Source of the DNA: Kordiimonas lipolytica
GTDB lineage: Bacteria; Pseudomonadota; Alphaproteobacteria; Sphingomonadales; Kordiimonadaceae
NCBI RefSeq assembly: GCF_001550065.1
Contig: NZ_LRUB01000011.1
Location: forward strand, 1 to 64,000
Direction of reading: 5' to 3'
Length of the DNA: 64,000 nucleotides
Shown: one piece after another, positions 26,357-34,619 of the stretch
Numbering within the stretch: the stretch's first letter is position 1
Layout of the letters: every line of letters starts with the position of its first letter
Translations under genes and position numbers: made by a program
Notes under the pieces: generated by a model
Seen by the model: the letters and a program-made list of their open reading frames with translations, nothing else
The model's database searches: none
What the model was told of the DNA's origin: nothing

Positions 26357-28263
26357 CCCTGTTTCCGCTTGATGGACCGGATAAGGTCACGGAGCGGGTG
26401 AAGGGGCGCGACCAGCTTGTCCGGCAGGGGTTGGGGATCGCCACAGATCATGGCGGCCAGATAATCCCCCAGAAGTGGCCCATACTGGTATCCTTTGGAG
26501 CCTAACCCCGCGAGCATATAGAGCCCGTCGTGGAGGGTCGGTTCGCCCAGGCCTTTGGTCTTGGCGTCTTTTGCAAGCGGGGCATATTGCACTGCTGTGG
26601 TATTCCCAACAGGAACCGGCCCTGCGAACGGCAGATGGTCGGCGGTGGTGGCGCGAACTCCGGCCCAGGAGTATTCGATTGCTTCGTCTGGGATTTCGGT
26701 GCCCGTAGCTCCCTTTAGCACCGAAAGAATACGTATACGGTCTTCATCGCGTGGCTCATAATCGGCAGGGGTGACACTTGTCTTGCGGTCGAACGTGGAG
26801 CCGATGGTGCGCATGCCGTCGGCCTCTGCTGTCACATAACCACCAAATGCGATGCTTTCCGGGGGCAGGCCAGTGGCCGTATCTGCTCCAATGACCTCCA
26901 CCTGTCCGCGGTTAGGCCTGAGCTCCGGACAGTCAGCCTTGCTGATGAGCTTTGCTGTGTCGATGCCCGCCGCCAGGACAACAATATCGGCGGTCAGTAC
27001 CTGGCCGTCTTTGCTGTGCAGGCGCCAGACGGGGCCAGCCTGTTCAAGCCGGGTGATGACCATCTCGGCCTTAGGGATGCTGCTGGTAATGGCTTCGAGC
27101 GCCTTGGCTGTGTCTACAGATCCGCCGCGCGGCAGCAGGAAGCCATTATCTTGGGGTTTAAGCCAATCAGCCGTCCAGTGCAGGTCGCTCCTGATCTCTT
27201 CAAGCCGGTCTGCATCAGCGGCATTTTTGGGTAATTGGTGCACGCCGTGCGCTTCAGCCCAGGCCTCGCCAAAGGCAGGAAAAGCGCAACTATAGGCATA
27301 GGCACTGGTGAAAAACTCTGCCGCAGGGGTGTGCTCGCGCATGAAGCGGGGCGAAAGGATGGCGGCAGGCACCTGACTGGCGCTTTTGTATTCTGGTGAA
27401 TTGACAAGCGTCACGCGGCGGCCGCGGGCCTGAAGGGCGGCGGCGACGCTGGCGCCCGCGATCCCGCCCCCGATAACGGCGATTGTGCCTTCTGGACTTG
27501 CGGGGGTTGCTGCCCATTCTGGCCTTAGTGGCGCTGGGGCCTCAATTGGGGCAGGGTTTTGCGCTTCTCCTACCAGGCGTTCGCGCTTGCGCCCATAGCC
27601 AGGCGTTTTCTCAACAATAAAGCCGCGGTCCCTGAGCGCCCGTTTGACAAAACCCGCCGCGGTGAAGGTGGCGAAGCGCGTACCAACGTGCGACAGGCGG
27701 GCGATCTGGTCCATCAGGGTGTCAGACCACATGTCCGGGTTCTTTGCAGGGGCAAAACCATCCAGATACCACGCGTCTACACTGCCGCTTAGGCTGGCAA
27801 AAGCCTCTGCGGCCTGGCCAAAGATCAATATCAGCCTTACCTGCCCATTCGCAAATTCGCGCGGGTGAAAGCCCGTTGCCGCCGGTGGCCATGCGGCGCG
27901 CAATTGTTCGGCGTATGGCTCAATTTCCGGGAAGGTGCTGTGCGCTTCTTTAAGCGCTTTTTCTGAGAGCGGATAGCCTTCAACCGAGATAAATGTCAGG
28001 CGCCCGTCCGCCCCACTTTCTTGCCACTTTTTCCAGGTTGCGAGAAAATTCAGGCCGGTGCCGAAGCCCGTCTCCGCAATGACAAAATGGTCGCGGCCTT
28101 TCCATATATCGGGGGCTCCTATGCCGGAAAGGAAAACGAAGTCTGTCTCTTCAAGGCCGTTTTCAGCCGAATAATAGACATCGTCGAACGCCTTCGAGAC
28201 CGGCGCGTTGCCCCGCCAGCCCAATTCGGTGTCCTTGTTTCCCGTATTCTCGTTATCTGACAT
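26353..28263 (-). CDS. mnmC: Bifunctional tRNA 5-methylaminomethyl-2-thiouridine synthase MnmC
   Basis: MnmC finishes the mnm5s2U modification at the wobble base of some tRNAs. The N-terminal methyltransferase domain has ETGFGTGLNFLATW and YLDGFAPAKNPDMWS; the C-terminal FAD-dependent demodification domain starts IAVIGGGIAGASVAAAL. Length of about 636 residues fits the fused form. The start at 28263 is chosen over one nine codons upstream; neither has a strong ribosome site. Confidence 0.93.
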   Translation of the reverse strand: MSDNENTGNKDTELGWRGNAPVSKAFDDVYYSAENGLEETDFVFLSGIGAPDIWKGRDHFVIAETGFGTGLNFLATWKKWQESGADGRLTFISVEGYPLSEKALKEAHSTFPEIEPYAEQLRAAWPPAATGFHPREFANGQVRLILIFGQAAEAFASLSGSVDAWYLDGFAPAKNPDMWSDTLMDQIARLSHVGTRFATFTAAGFVKRALRDRGFIVEKTPGYGRKRERLVGEAQNPAPIEAPAPLRPEWAATPASPEGTIAVIGGGIAGASVAAALQARGRRVTLVNSPEYKSASQVPAAILSPRFMREHTPAAEFFTSAYAYSCAFPAFGEAWAEAHGVHQLPKNAADADRLEEIRSDLHWTADWLKPQDNGFLLPRGGSVDTAKALEAITSSIPKAEMVITRLEQAGPVWRLHSKDGQVLTADIVVLAAGIDTAKLISKADCPELRPNRGQVEVIGADTATGLPPESIAFGGYVTAEADGMRTIGSTFDRKTSVTPADYEPRDEDRIRILSVLKGATGTEIPDEAIEYSWAGVRATTADHLPFAGPVPVGNTTAVQYAPLAKDAKTKGLGEPTLHDGLYMLAGLGSKGYQYGPLLGDYLAAMICGDPQPLPDKLVAPLHPLRDLIRSIKRKQG

Positions 28264-28381
28264 TTTCGGCTCGCTTGCGACCGGTAGCATTAATCCAAGG
28301 TTGGGCTTTCGGTCAGTTTCCTTTAAAGTAGCGTGATACTTGGAATGCTAGTGATTTGAAACCCCAATAGAGATTTTGTGC

Positions 28382-28912
28382 ATGTTTTATGAACTTGATG
28401 GTGTGAAGCCTGAATGCGCCGACGACAGCGTCTGGGTTGCCCCGAATGCAGCCGTGATCGGTAAGGTAATTCTTGAGAAGCAGGCCAGCGTTTGGTTTGG
28501 CGTGACCATTCGCGGCGACAATGACCCGATAACAGTCGGGGAGGGCAGCAATATTCAGGATAATTCTGTCATCCACTCTGATCTCGGGGTTCCCTGCACC
28601 ATTGGCAAAGGCGTAACTGTTGGCCACAAGGTCATGCTGCATGGCTGCACGATCGGCGACCATACATTGATTGGCATGGGCAGCACCATCCTGAACGGTG
28701 CCAAGATTGGTGCCGGGAGTATTGTGGGTGCGAACAGCTTGGTCACCGAAGGTAAGGAGTTCCCGGAAGGCGTCCTGATTGTAGGCGCACCCGCCCGGGT
28801 TGTTCGGCAGCTTAAGCCCGAAGAGCAAGAAATGATTAAGATGTCTGAACGAATATACACGGACAACGCAGCCAGATTTGCCAATGGCCTGAAGGAAGTC
28901 AAAATTGACTAG
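28382..28912 (+). CDS. Gamma-carbonic anhydrase family protein
   Basis: The 176-residue protein is a left-handed beta-helix with hexapeptide repeats (IGKVILEKQASVWFGVTIRGD to GAGSIVGANSLVTEG). Conserved RGDNDPI, the zinc-site histidines in NSVIHSD and VGHKVMLHGC, match the YrdA/CaiE/gamma-CA group. Carbonic anhydrase activity is plausible but not all members have it. The ATG at 28382 is preceded by AGAG. It is divergent from mnmC. Confidence 0.9.
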   Translation: MFYELDGVKPECADDSVWVAPNAAVIGKVILEKQASVWFGVTIRGDNDPITVGEGSNIQDNSVIHSDLGVPCTIGKGVTVGHKVMLHGCTIGDHTLIGMGSTILNGAKIGAGSIVGANSLVTEGKEFPEGVLIVGAPARVVRQLKPEEQEMIKMSERIYTDNAARFANGLKEVKID

Positions 28913-29007
28913 GAATTTTGCACCAAAAAGGCTATTGGGGCGCCAGCCATTCCATTGAGGCGGGCTTCTGCGAGCATGGGGCCGTTAGTTGTATTGGGTA
29001 AGGACGA

Positions 29008-29967
29008 ATGAGCGTTAACATCAAACATGTCGAAGAATTAAGGCACATTGATCTGGCCGCCCGCGTCGAAATCGCGCGCAAGGTTGGCAAGATTCTGGCC
29101 AAACAAAATGGTTCTGCTGACAAAGCGGATGCGCTTGAGCTCGCCCAAATTCTGATGGAAGACGTTGCAGTGTCGGTTCGCGAGGCCTTGTCGCGTGAGC
29201 TGCAGGTATGCAGTTTCCTGCCCAAGGACCTGGTTTCCAAGCTCGCGCAGGACATCGACCAGGTGTCCATGCCGTTCCTGATGGCGTCCCAGGCAATGGA
29301 TGACGCGCTCCTGGAAGATATCGTTCGCAGTTGCAGTGAAGGCGCGCAGGAGGCCATTGCCCAGCGCATCGGCCTTCCTGAGGCCGTTAGTTATGCCATC
29401 AGCGACGTAGGCTGCAAAAGCGCCGTTGAGTCGCTGGTGGGCAACGATACGATCGAACTGTCAGAGCGGAGCTGCAACCGGGTGGTTGACCGTTTCCCCG
29501 AGGAGCGGTCCCTGATGGAAAAGCTGGCCCAGCGCGCAGACCTGCCCGCCTCCGTTGTGGAACGGATCATTTTCAAGATTTCCAAGCGGTACGGCGAATA
29601 CCTTTCCGAAAAGTTTGGCCTCGCCACCGATTATGCGTCTTACCTGGCGTCTATGGCCAACAGGCAGGTGTTTTCGCGGACGCTTGAGATGGCGCCGCTG
29701 AGCGAGATCGAAAATTATCTGCAGCAGCTCAATCAGGTGAACAGCCTGACATCGGACGTTCTTCTCAGCTATCTGCAAAATTCGAACGTAAAACTGTTCA
29801 CCATGGCGATAGCAGTCCTCCTGGATCGCCCCTATGAAGCTGTGGAAGCAAGGCTGAATAAGGGCGACAAGAAAGTGATGGCCCGGCTACTGGAGGCCGC
29901 AGGCTTTTCCAAGTCTGTTATTGGTGTGCTGTTGATTGCCTATGATCGGCTGATCCGCGGTCATTAG
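29008..29967 (+). CDS. DUF2336 protein
   Basis: This 319-residue helical, HEAT-like protein belongs to the alphaproteobacterial DUF2336 family. The pattern of short helices around LAQILMEDVAVSVREALSRELQ and ERIIFKISKRYGEYLSEKFGL is characteristic. No catalytic motif is visible. Function in the family is largely unknown; some members sit beside signalling or flagellar genes, but here the neighbours are metabolic. Start has AAGGA. Confidence 0.85.
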   Translation: MSVNIKHVEELRHIDLAARVEIARKVGKILAKQNGSADKADALELAQILMEDVAVSVREALSRELQVCSFLPKDLVSKLAQDIDQVSMPFLMASQAMDDALLEDIVRSCSEGAQEAIAQRIGLPEAVSYAISDVGCKSAVESLVGNDTIELSERSCNRVVDRFPEERSLMEKLAQRADLPASVVERIIFKISKRYGEYLSEKFGLATDYASYLASMANRQVFSRTLEMAPLSEIENYLQQLNQVNSLTSDVLLSYLQNSNVKLFTMAIAVLLDRPYEAVEARLNKGDKKVMARLLEAAGFSKSVIGVLLIAYDRLIRGH

Positions 29968-30050
29968 ACAGGCTGACCAGTCCCAATCGAAATTTTATTT
30001 TGGCCTCTGTTCGCCTAGCCCTTAGGCTGCCCAGAAACAGGAGCCAAAAA

Positions 30051-31190
30051 ATGATAATTCCCCCGCAGCGAGAGTTGTTCGATATTCCGCGTGACCTTTG
30101 TTACGTGAATGCTTCCTACATGACACCGCTCAGCAAAGCGCAAGTGGCGTCCGGTCAGGAGGCGCTAGCTCGGTCTGCCCAGCCTTGGCGTATCGGCGAA
30201 GGCGATTTCTTTGATACGGCGGCTGATGTCTGTGCAGCAGGGGCGGCCCTGATGAATGCTGAGGCTGCGGACGTAGCCATCGTGCCTTCGGCGAGCTATG
30301 GCATTTCCACCGCGGCAAAGAACCTGCCTCTGTCGCCCGGTGGCAAGGTGCTTGTGATGTCGGAGGAGTTTCCGTCGAACGTCTATCCCTGGCAGGAACG
30401 GGCAGAAGCGGCAGGCGGCGAGGTGATAGCTGTGCCGCAGCCGTCAGATGACGACTGGACGGCCGCAATTCTTGAAATGATTTCGCGCGAAGGCGAAAGC
30501 ATCGATATTGTATCTGTTGCCAATGTGCATTGGTCATCTGGCGCGTTGATCGACCTTGCGGCGGTGTCGGGTGCCTGCAAGCGCGTTGGGGCGGCGCTGG
30601 TGCTGGATCTCAGCCAGTCGCTGGGTGCAATGCCGTTCGACGTTAAGGCCATCGATCCGGATTTTATGGTTGCTGCCGGCTACAAGTGGCTAATGGCGCC
30701 CTATAGCATCAGCCTGATGTATGTAGCGCCGCGCCACCAGGGCGGCTTTCCAATTGAGGCAGGCTGGATAACCCGGGAAGGTAGCCGGGATTTTTCAAGG
30801 CTGGTTCAATATAGGGATGAATTCGAACCAGGCGCCCGCCGCTTTGATATGGGCGAGCGTGCCAACCATGTCCTGGCACCAATATTCCTGGCCGGGCTAC
30901 AGCAGCTACTTTCCTGGGGTGTTCCCAATATTTATGAAAGCCTGAGTGCGATCACTGGGCGTATGGCCGTTGCGCTTGAGAGCAAAGGGATGGAGCCTAT
31001 CGCGGCCGACCGCAGGGCAGGGCATATTCTTGGGGTAAGGGTCGGAAAGCAGGGTGCTGCACTTTTGGAAGAGCTTAAAAATGCTGGTGTGTCGGTCAGT
31101 CTTCGAGGCGATCTGCTGCGCTTGTCGCCGCACTTGTGGGTCGATGAACAGGACGAGGGGCGGTTCACGCAGGTCATTGCCGGGCTATAG
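30051..31190 (+). CDS. Class V aminotransferase family protein
   Basis: The 379-residue PLP enzyme resembles the cysteine desulfurase/isopenicillin-epimerase branch of class V. The cofactor lysine lies in AAGYKWLMAPYSISLMY, and SANVHWSSGALIDL with DLSQSLGAMPFDV supplies the PLP pocket. Substrate is not clear. The ATG at 30051 has AGGAG at good spacing; the open frame extends 17 codons upstream without family likeness. Its stop codon overlaps the first enhancer-like palindrome of the sigma-54 promoter region. Confidence 0.88.
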   Translation: MIIPPQRELFDIPRDLCYVNASYMTPLSKAQVASGQEALARSAQPWRIGEGDFFDTAADVCAAGAALMNAEAADVAIVPSASYGISTAAKNLPLSPGGKVLVMSEEFPSNVYPWQERAEAAGGEVIAVPQPSDDDWTAAILEMISREGESIDIVSVANVHWSSGALIDLAAVSGACKRVGAALVLDLSQSLGAMPFDVKAIDPDFMVAAGYKWLMAPYSISLMYVAPRHQGGFPIEAGWITREGSRDFSRLVQYRDEFEPGARRFDMGERANHVLAPIFLAGLQQLLSWGVPNIYESLSAITGRMAVALESKGMEPIAADRRAGHILGVRVGKQGAALLEELKNAGVSVSLRGDLLRLSPHLWVDEQDEGRFTQVIAGL

Positions 31191-31205
31191 TGTCAAAATG
31201 AGACA
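31189..31205. promoter_or_regulatory. Enhancer-like palindrome 1 (TGTCTCA-N3-TGAGACA type)
   Basis: The right half TCAAAATGAGACA is perfect for the consensus formed with the second site; the left half matches 5 of 7. Its centre (31197) is 127 bases before the predicted RNA start and 53 bases from the second site. This fits a sigma-54 activator binding upstream. The activator is not in the window. Confidence 0.6.
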
Positions 31206-31241
31206 TGTTTCGATTTGGTACAGTATTTTGATGCAGTGTGT

Positions 31242-31258
31242 CGTCCCATTTTGAGACA
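31242..31258. promoter_or_regulatory. Enhancer-like palindrome 2
   Basis: CGTCCCATTTTGAGACA matches the symmetric consensus TGTCTCATTTTGAGACA at 15 of 17 positions. Its centre is 74 bases before the predicted start and one integral number of helical turns (about five) from site 1, so both would face the same side. Confidence 0.65.
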
Positions 31259-31297
31259 ATATTTCTTATCCAATTGAAATATATAGGGTTTATTTTC

Positions 31298-31312
31298 TGG
31301 CACACCCCTTGC
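31298..31312 (+). promoter_or_regulatory. Sigma-54 promoter (-24/-12)
   Basis: TGGCACACCCCTTGC matches the consensus TGGCAC-N5-TTGC exactly, with GG and GC ten bases apart. Transcription should start near 31324. It reads only into the short RNA ending at 31454, not clearly into the acyltransferase gene. Confidence 0.88.
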
Positions 31313-31323
31313 GATTAGTAGAG

Positions 31324-31453
31324 CACCTTAAAGATTTTTGCCTGAGATCTGCTAAGGTTACTCGAATGAGTATGGCGCGTTCGCCTTTTGCCTGAGGGTG
31401 GATGACGCACGAACTACGAGGCGGATGGGATCACTCCTATCCGCCCGTTTTTT
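31324..31453 (+). ncRNA. Sigma-54-dependent small RNA with two identical hairpin loops
   Basis: This about 130-nt RNA is predicted from promoter, folding and terminator. Stem-loop 1: CCTTA/TAAGG and AGAT/ATCT (31326-31357) with loop TTTTGCCTGAG at 31336-31346. Middle hairpin: TACTC-gaat-GAGTA (31359-31372). Stem-loop 2: GCGTT-CGCC/GGTG-(bulge)-GACGC (31377-31408) with the same 11-nt loop at 31386-31396. The terminator follows. Two copies of one loop in different stems point to antisense pairing or protein binding at the loops. I do not recognise a known family, and the function is unknown. Confidence 0.75.
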
Positions 31454-31454
31454 G
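31420..31454 (+). terminator. Terminator of the sigma-54 small RNA
   Basis: An 11-bp stem (GGCGGATGGGA/TCCTATCCGCC, one G-U pair) with loop TCAC is followed by CG and six T. It ends the RNA 13 bases before the acyltransferase start. Confidence 0.92.
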
Positions 31455-31466
31455 TTTGGGCATTCA

Positions 31467-32129
31467 ATGGGGTTAATAGAAAAGCTTGGCGTGTGGGCAT
31501 GGCCCGACTATGCTGCGCCACCATTTGTGTTCGAGAGGCCCCGTGTGTCCACCAGCGTAATCTACGAAAACCGTTTCTTTTCAGCCCTGCTTTATCAAAC
31601 TGGCCGCCTTTTCCTGAAGGCTTTTGGCTGGAAGGTCATTGGGGACTTCCCGAAAGACGCCAAGTTCGTTGCTATTGCAGCACCGCATACCAGCAACTGG
31701 GATTTCCCAGTGTTCATGGCTGCTGTTGGCTATCTGAGGCTGCATATCAGTTTCCTGGGCAAGCACACGCTGTTCAAAGGGCCGCTTGGTTGGTTCTTTT
31801 ACTGGCTGGGTGGTATTCCCGTGGTTCGCGAGGGCAAATCGGCTGCCGATGTGGTTGACCGGGCGGTGGAAGAGTTTGAAAAGCGGGATCGTCTCATACT
31901 AGGGCTGGCGCCAGAGGGAACACGGTCGAAGGTTACCAAGTGGAAGACCGGCTTTTACCGCATTGCCGTTCAGGCGGGTGTGCCGATCCTGCGGGCCTAT
32001 CTGGATGCATCCATCAAGGAAATCGGGTTCGGTGACCTGTTCTATCCAACAGGGGACATGGAAGCTGACCTGAAGGCGTTGCAGGCTTTTTACGCCGGCA
32101 AGCAGGGTATTAACCCCAAGAACCAGTAA
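31467..32129 (+). CDS. PlsC-like 1-acylglycerol-3-phosphate acyltransferase family protein
   Basis: The 220-residue protein has the acyltransferase HX4D motif as HTSNWD, followed by the APEGTRS block that binds the phosphate group. It likely acylates a lysophospholipid or related lipid at the inner membrane. The open frame reaches back to 31398 through the small-RNA terminator; I place the start at ATG 31467, after the terminator, but its ribosome site is weak. Transcription from a promoter inside or read-through past the terminator is needed. It ends 3 bases before the convergent FAD oxidase gene. Confidence 0.83.
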   Translation: MGLIEKLGVWAWPDYAAPPFVFERPRVSTSVIYENRFFSALLYQTGRLFLKAFGWKVIGDFPKDAKFVAIAAPHTSNWDFPVFMAAVGYLRLHISFLGKHTLFKGPLGWFFYWLGGIPVVREGKSAADVVDRAVEEFEKRDRLILGLAPEGTRSKVTKWKTGFYRIAVQAGVPILRAYLDASIKEIGFGDLFYPTGDMEADLKALQAFYAGKQGINPKNQ

Positions 32130-32132
32130 GCA

Positions 32133-33551
32133 TCAGTCAAGCAGTGCGCCGGGGTTCATGATGTTGTGGGGGTCGAGCGCCTTCTTGATGGCACGCATGG
32201 CCTGAAGCTGCGCCGGGTCCTTAAGACGTTTCATCTCCGCGCGCTTGAGCGTGCCGATGCCGTGTTCGGCAGAAATCGACCCGCCAAATTTGGTGACAAT
32301 ATCATGCACAAGGGCGTTCATGGCTTCCCAGCTGCCCAGGAACGCTTCTTTGTCGGCATCCGCGGGCTGCATCACATTGAAGTGGATGTTGCCGTCACCC
32401 AGATGGCCGAAGGGTGTCAGTCGTGCACCGGGCCACCCATTCATTACGGCTTTGCCTGCTACTGTCAGGAAGTCCGGGACTTTTGATACAGGCACGGAAA
32501 TATCATGCTTGATACTGCCACCCTCATGCTTTTGTGCCTCTGACATGGTTTCACGCAGGCGCCAGAGCGCTTCGCGCTGCGCCAGGGTGCTGGCCACTAC
32601 GCCGTCCTTGATGGTGCCAGCGGCTATCTCATGCTCAAGCCAGTCGGACACTTGGGTCTCGAGAGCGGGGTCTATGCTGCTGGAGGCAATGTCCGTCAGC
32701 ACATACCAGTCATAGGGTGCGGCCAGCGGGTCAGAAGTGCCAGGGATATGGTTCAGCACCAGCTCCACCCCGTACCTCGGCATCAGCTCAAATGCCGATA
32801 CGCGGTCACCGGTGGCTTGGCGGGCGCTTCGCAATAGCTTTAGGGCATCTGTAGGGCTATCCACAGCCAACCAGCAGCTGTGCAGTTGCTTTTCCGCTGG
32901 TGCGAGCTTGAAGCTGACGCGGGTGATGATGCCAAGTGTGCCCTCAGCCCCCACCAGAAGCTGTGTCAGGTCATAGCCTGTGTTGTCTTTCCTAAGCGCA
33001 GACAGGTCATTCATGATGCTGCCGTCAGGCAACACGGCCTCAATTCCCAGCGTCAGCGCCCGGGTCGTGCCGTAGCGCACCACATGCACGCCGCCAGCGT
33101 TGGTGGATACCACGCCGCCTGCTGTGCAGCTGCCTTCCGACGCCAGGGAAAGCGGAAACAGAAGGTCATGCTCCGCCGCGGCTGCCTGCAGTTCCGCAAC
33201 CGTATAGCCTGCGTCCGCTGTGATGGTCATGTCATCAGGATCAACGGCGATGCTGCCGCGTAGGCGCTTGGTACTGAATAGTACCTCATTTCGGCCTTCG
33301 AGCCCGGGGATCCCGCCGCCCACCAAGCCTGTATTGCCGCCCTGTGGCACTATGGCGATCTGATGGTCGTTGCAGTAGCGCACCAGCTTTGAGACAGTCT
33401 CCGCATCAGAGGGCATCAGCATCAGCGGGGTTTTGCCATTGAACTTGTCGCGCCATTCCCTGAGGTGGGGGGCAACCTCGTTCGCGTCTGTTGTGGCGCC
33501 CTTGGGGCCGGCCAGTACGATCAGCGCGTCGATATGGGCTTGGTCGATCAT
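32133..33551 (-). CDS. FAD-linked oxidase, D-2-hydroxyacid dehydrogenase type (GlcD/D2HGDH-like)
   Basis: The 472-residue flavoprotein has the N-terminal FAD_binding_4 motif VPQGGNTGLVGGGIPG and the C-terminal EHGIGTLKRAEM block with DPHNIMNPG. These mark the D-lactate, glycolate and D-2-hydroxyglutarate dehydrogenase group; the exact substrate is not set by sequence alone. Its start overlaps the stop of the Sua5 gene (ATGA), so the two are coupled. Confidence 0.9.
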   Translation of the reverse strand: MIDQAHIDALIVLAGPKGATTDANEVAPHLREWRDKFNGKTPLMLMPSDAETVSKLVRYCNDHQIAIVPQGGNTGLVGGGIPGLEGRNEVLFSTKRLRGSIAVDPDDMTITADAGYTVAELQAAAAEHDLLFPLSLASEGSCTAGGVVSTNAGGVHVVRYGTTRALTLGIEAVLPDGSIMNDLSALRKDNTGYDLTQLLVGAEGTLGIITRVSFKLAPAEKQLHSCWLAVDSPTDALKLLRSARQATGDRVSAFELMPRYGVELVLNHIPGTSDPLAAPYDWYVLTDIASSSIDPALETQVSDWLEHEIAAGTIKDGVVASTLAQREALWRLRETMSEAQKHEGGSIKHDISVPVSKVPDFLTVAGKAVMNGWPGARLTPFGHLGDGNIHFNVMQPADADKEAFLGSWEAMNALVHDIVTKFGGSISAEHGIGTLKRAEMKRLKDPAQLQAMRAIKKALDPHNIMNPGALLD

Positions 33552-34504
33552 GCTTCTTTCCTGGGCGCTGCAGCACGCTTCAAGCGGTCATTGATCGCGA
33601 TACCGATCCCATGATTGGGGATGGGCGCGACCGCGATGTGTGTTGATGATTTATCAGCATTTCGTAATGTTTTAAATAGATTATGGGCGGCTTCTGATAA
33701 ATTACCTGAAGCGCTTAGGCTGATGTCGCCCGCAATGTCACCGAAGCCGATCAAGAGCTCAGCGTCCTGTTTTTCTGTGGCGTTCAGGCGCACGCTGGCT
33801 TCCGGGGCATAGTGGCTCAGAAGCTGGCCAGGGGCAGAGATTTCATCCTCATTGCGGTCCAGTACGGGCTGTCCCGTCTGTTCGGCGATCTCGTCAGCGG
33901 TGATGGTGCCGGGGCGCAGGAGATAGAGCTTCTCATCCTTCACTCCGATGATAGTGCTTTCAATGCCTTCAGGGGCGTCGCCCGCATCGATAATGAGCGG
34001 TAATTTACCGTCCAGCCCGGCCAACACGTCAGCCGCACATGTGGGCGACAGCTTGCCGGACGGATTGGCACTTGGCGCCGCGATTGGCCTTCCAAGTTCT
34101 TTGATAATCTCGCGGGTAACCGCCTTTTTGGGGCAGCGCACGGCCAGTGTGTCTAGCCCTGCGGACACTGGGGCGGCAATAGGCGAATCTGGTCTGGCCG
34201 GCAGCACCAGCGTAAGCGGCCCGGGCCAGTAGATTTCCATCAGTTTGGCTGCAAGCGGCGAGACAGTGACAATTTTTTTTGCCATCTCAATATCGGCCAC
34301 ATGGCAGATCAGCGGATTGAAGGAGGGGCGTCCCTTGGCTTCATAAATTTGCTGCACTGCGGAATATTCCGTAGCGTCAGCCGCTAGGCCATAGACAGTC
34401 TCTGTCGGAATCGCGACCAAGTTTCCCGCAGCCAGATGTTGGACAGCAAGGGAAACTGCCCCATTTTCTGTTTCAGAAACCACTTGTGTTTTAAATGTTG
34501 CCAT
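33548..34504 (-). CDS. L-threonylcarbamoyladenylate synthase (Sua5 type)
   Basis: The enzyme makes threonylcarbamoyl-AMP for t6A37 in ANN-decoding tRNAs. The 318-residue protein has the YrdC domain (IPTETVYGLAADAT, SFNPLICHV, WPGPLTLVL, CPKKAVTREIIKELGRPIAAPSANPSGK) and a C-terminal Sua5 domain, so it is the long form rather than TsaC. The start at 34504 begins MATFKTQ; the frame extends 30 codons more without family likeness. It is divergent from the acyl-CoA dehydrogenase. Confidence 0.93.
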   Translation of the reverse strand: MATFKTQVVSETENGAVSLAVQHLAAGNLVAIPTETVYGLAADATEYSAVQQIYEAKGRPSFNPLICHVADIEMAKKIVTVSPLAAKLMEIYWPGPLTLVLPARPDSPIAAPVSAGLDTLAVRCPKKAVTREIIKELGRPIAAPSANPSGKLSPTCAADVLAGLDGKLPLIIDAGDAPEGIESTIIGVKDEKLYLLRPGTITADEIAEQTGQPVLDRNEDEISAPGQLLSHYAPEASVRLNATEKQDAELLIGFGDIAGDISLSASGNLSEAAHNLFKTLRNADKSSTHIAVAPIPNHGIGIAINDRLKRAAAPRKEA

Positions 34505-34619
34505 GCACAATTTCGCAATCACGGGACAAAGCAAATGGGGCCGCCCGGCGGCCCAGCCACCTATGCTGATAGGCCAGGTGGCATCATCTGACAACGGAAT
34601 TTAACAGGATTTTCGGATA

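Noticed and set aside
31324..31454. A riboswitch with tandem hairpins (mini-ykkC-like)
   Set aside because: The loops are 11 nt and read TTTTGCCTGAG, unlike the ACGR loops of mini-ykkC, and a sigma-54 promoter with enhancers better suits a regulated small RNA.
31298..31466. Reading the sigma-54 promoter as the promoter of the acyltransferase gene
   Set aside because: A strong terminator at 31420-31454 lies between them and no switch-like alternative structure was found, so a separate small RNA fits better. Conditional read-through is not excluded.
31398..31466. Extended N-terminus of the acyltransferase from GTG 31398
   Set aside because: These codons run through the terminator stem and have no family likeness or ribosome site.
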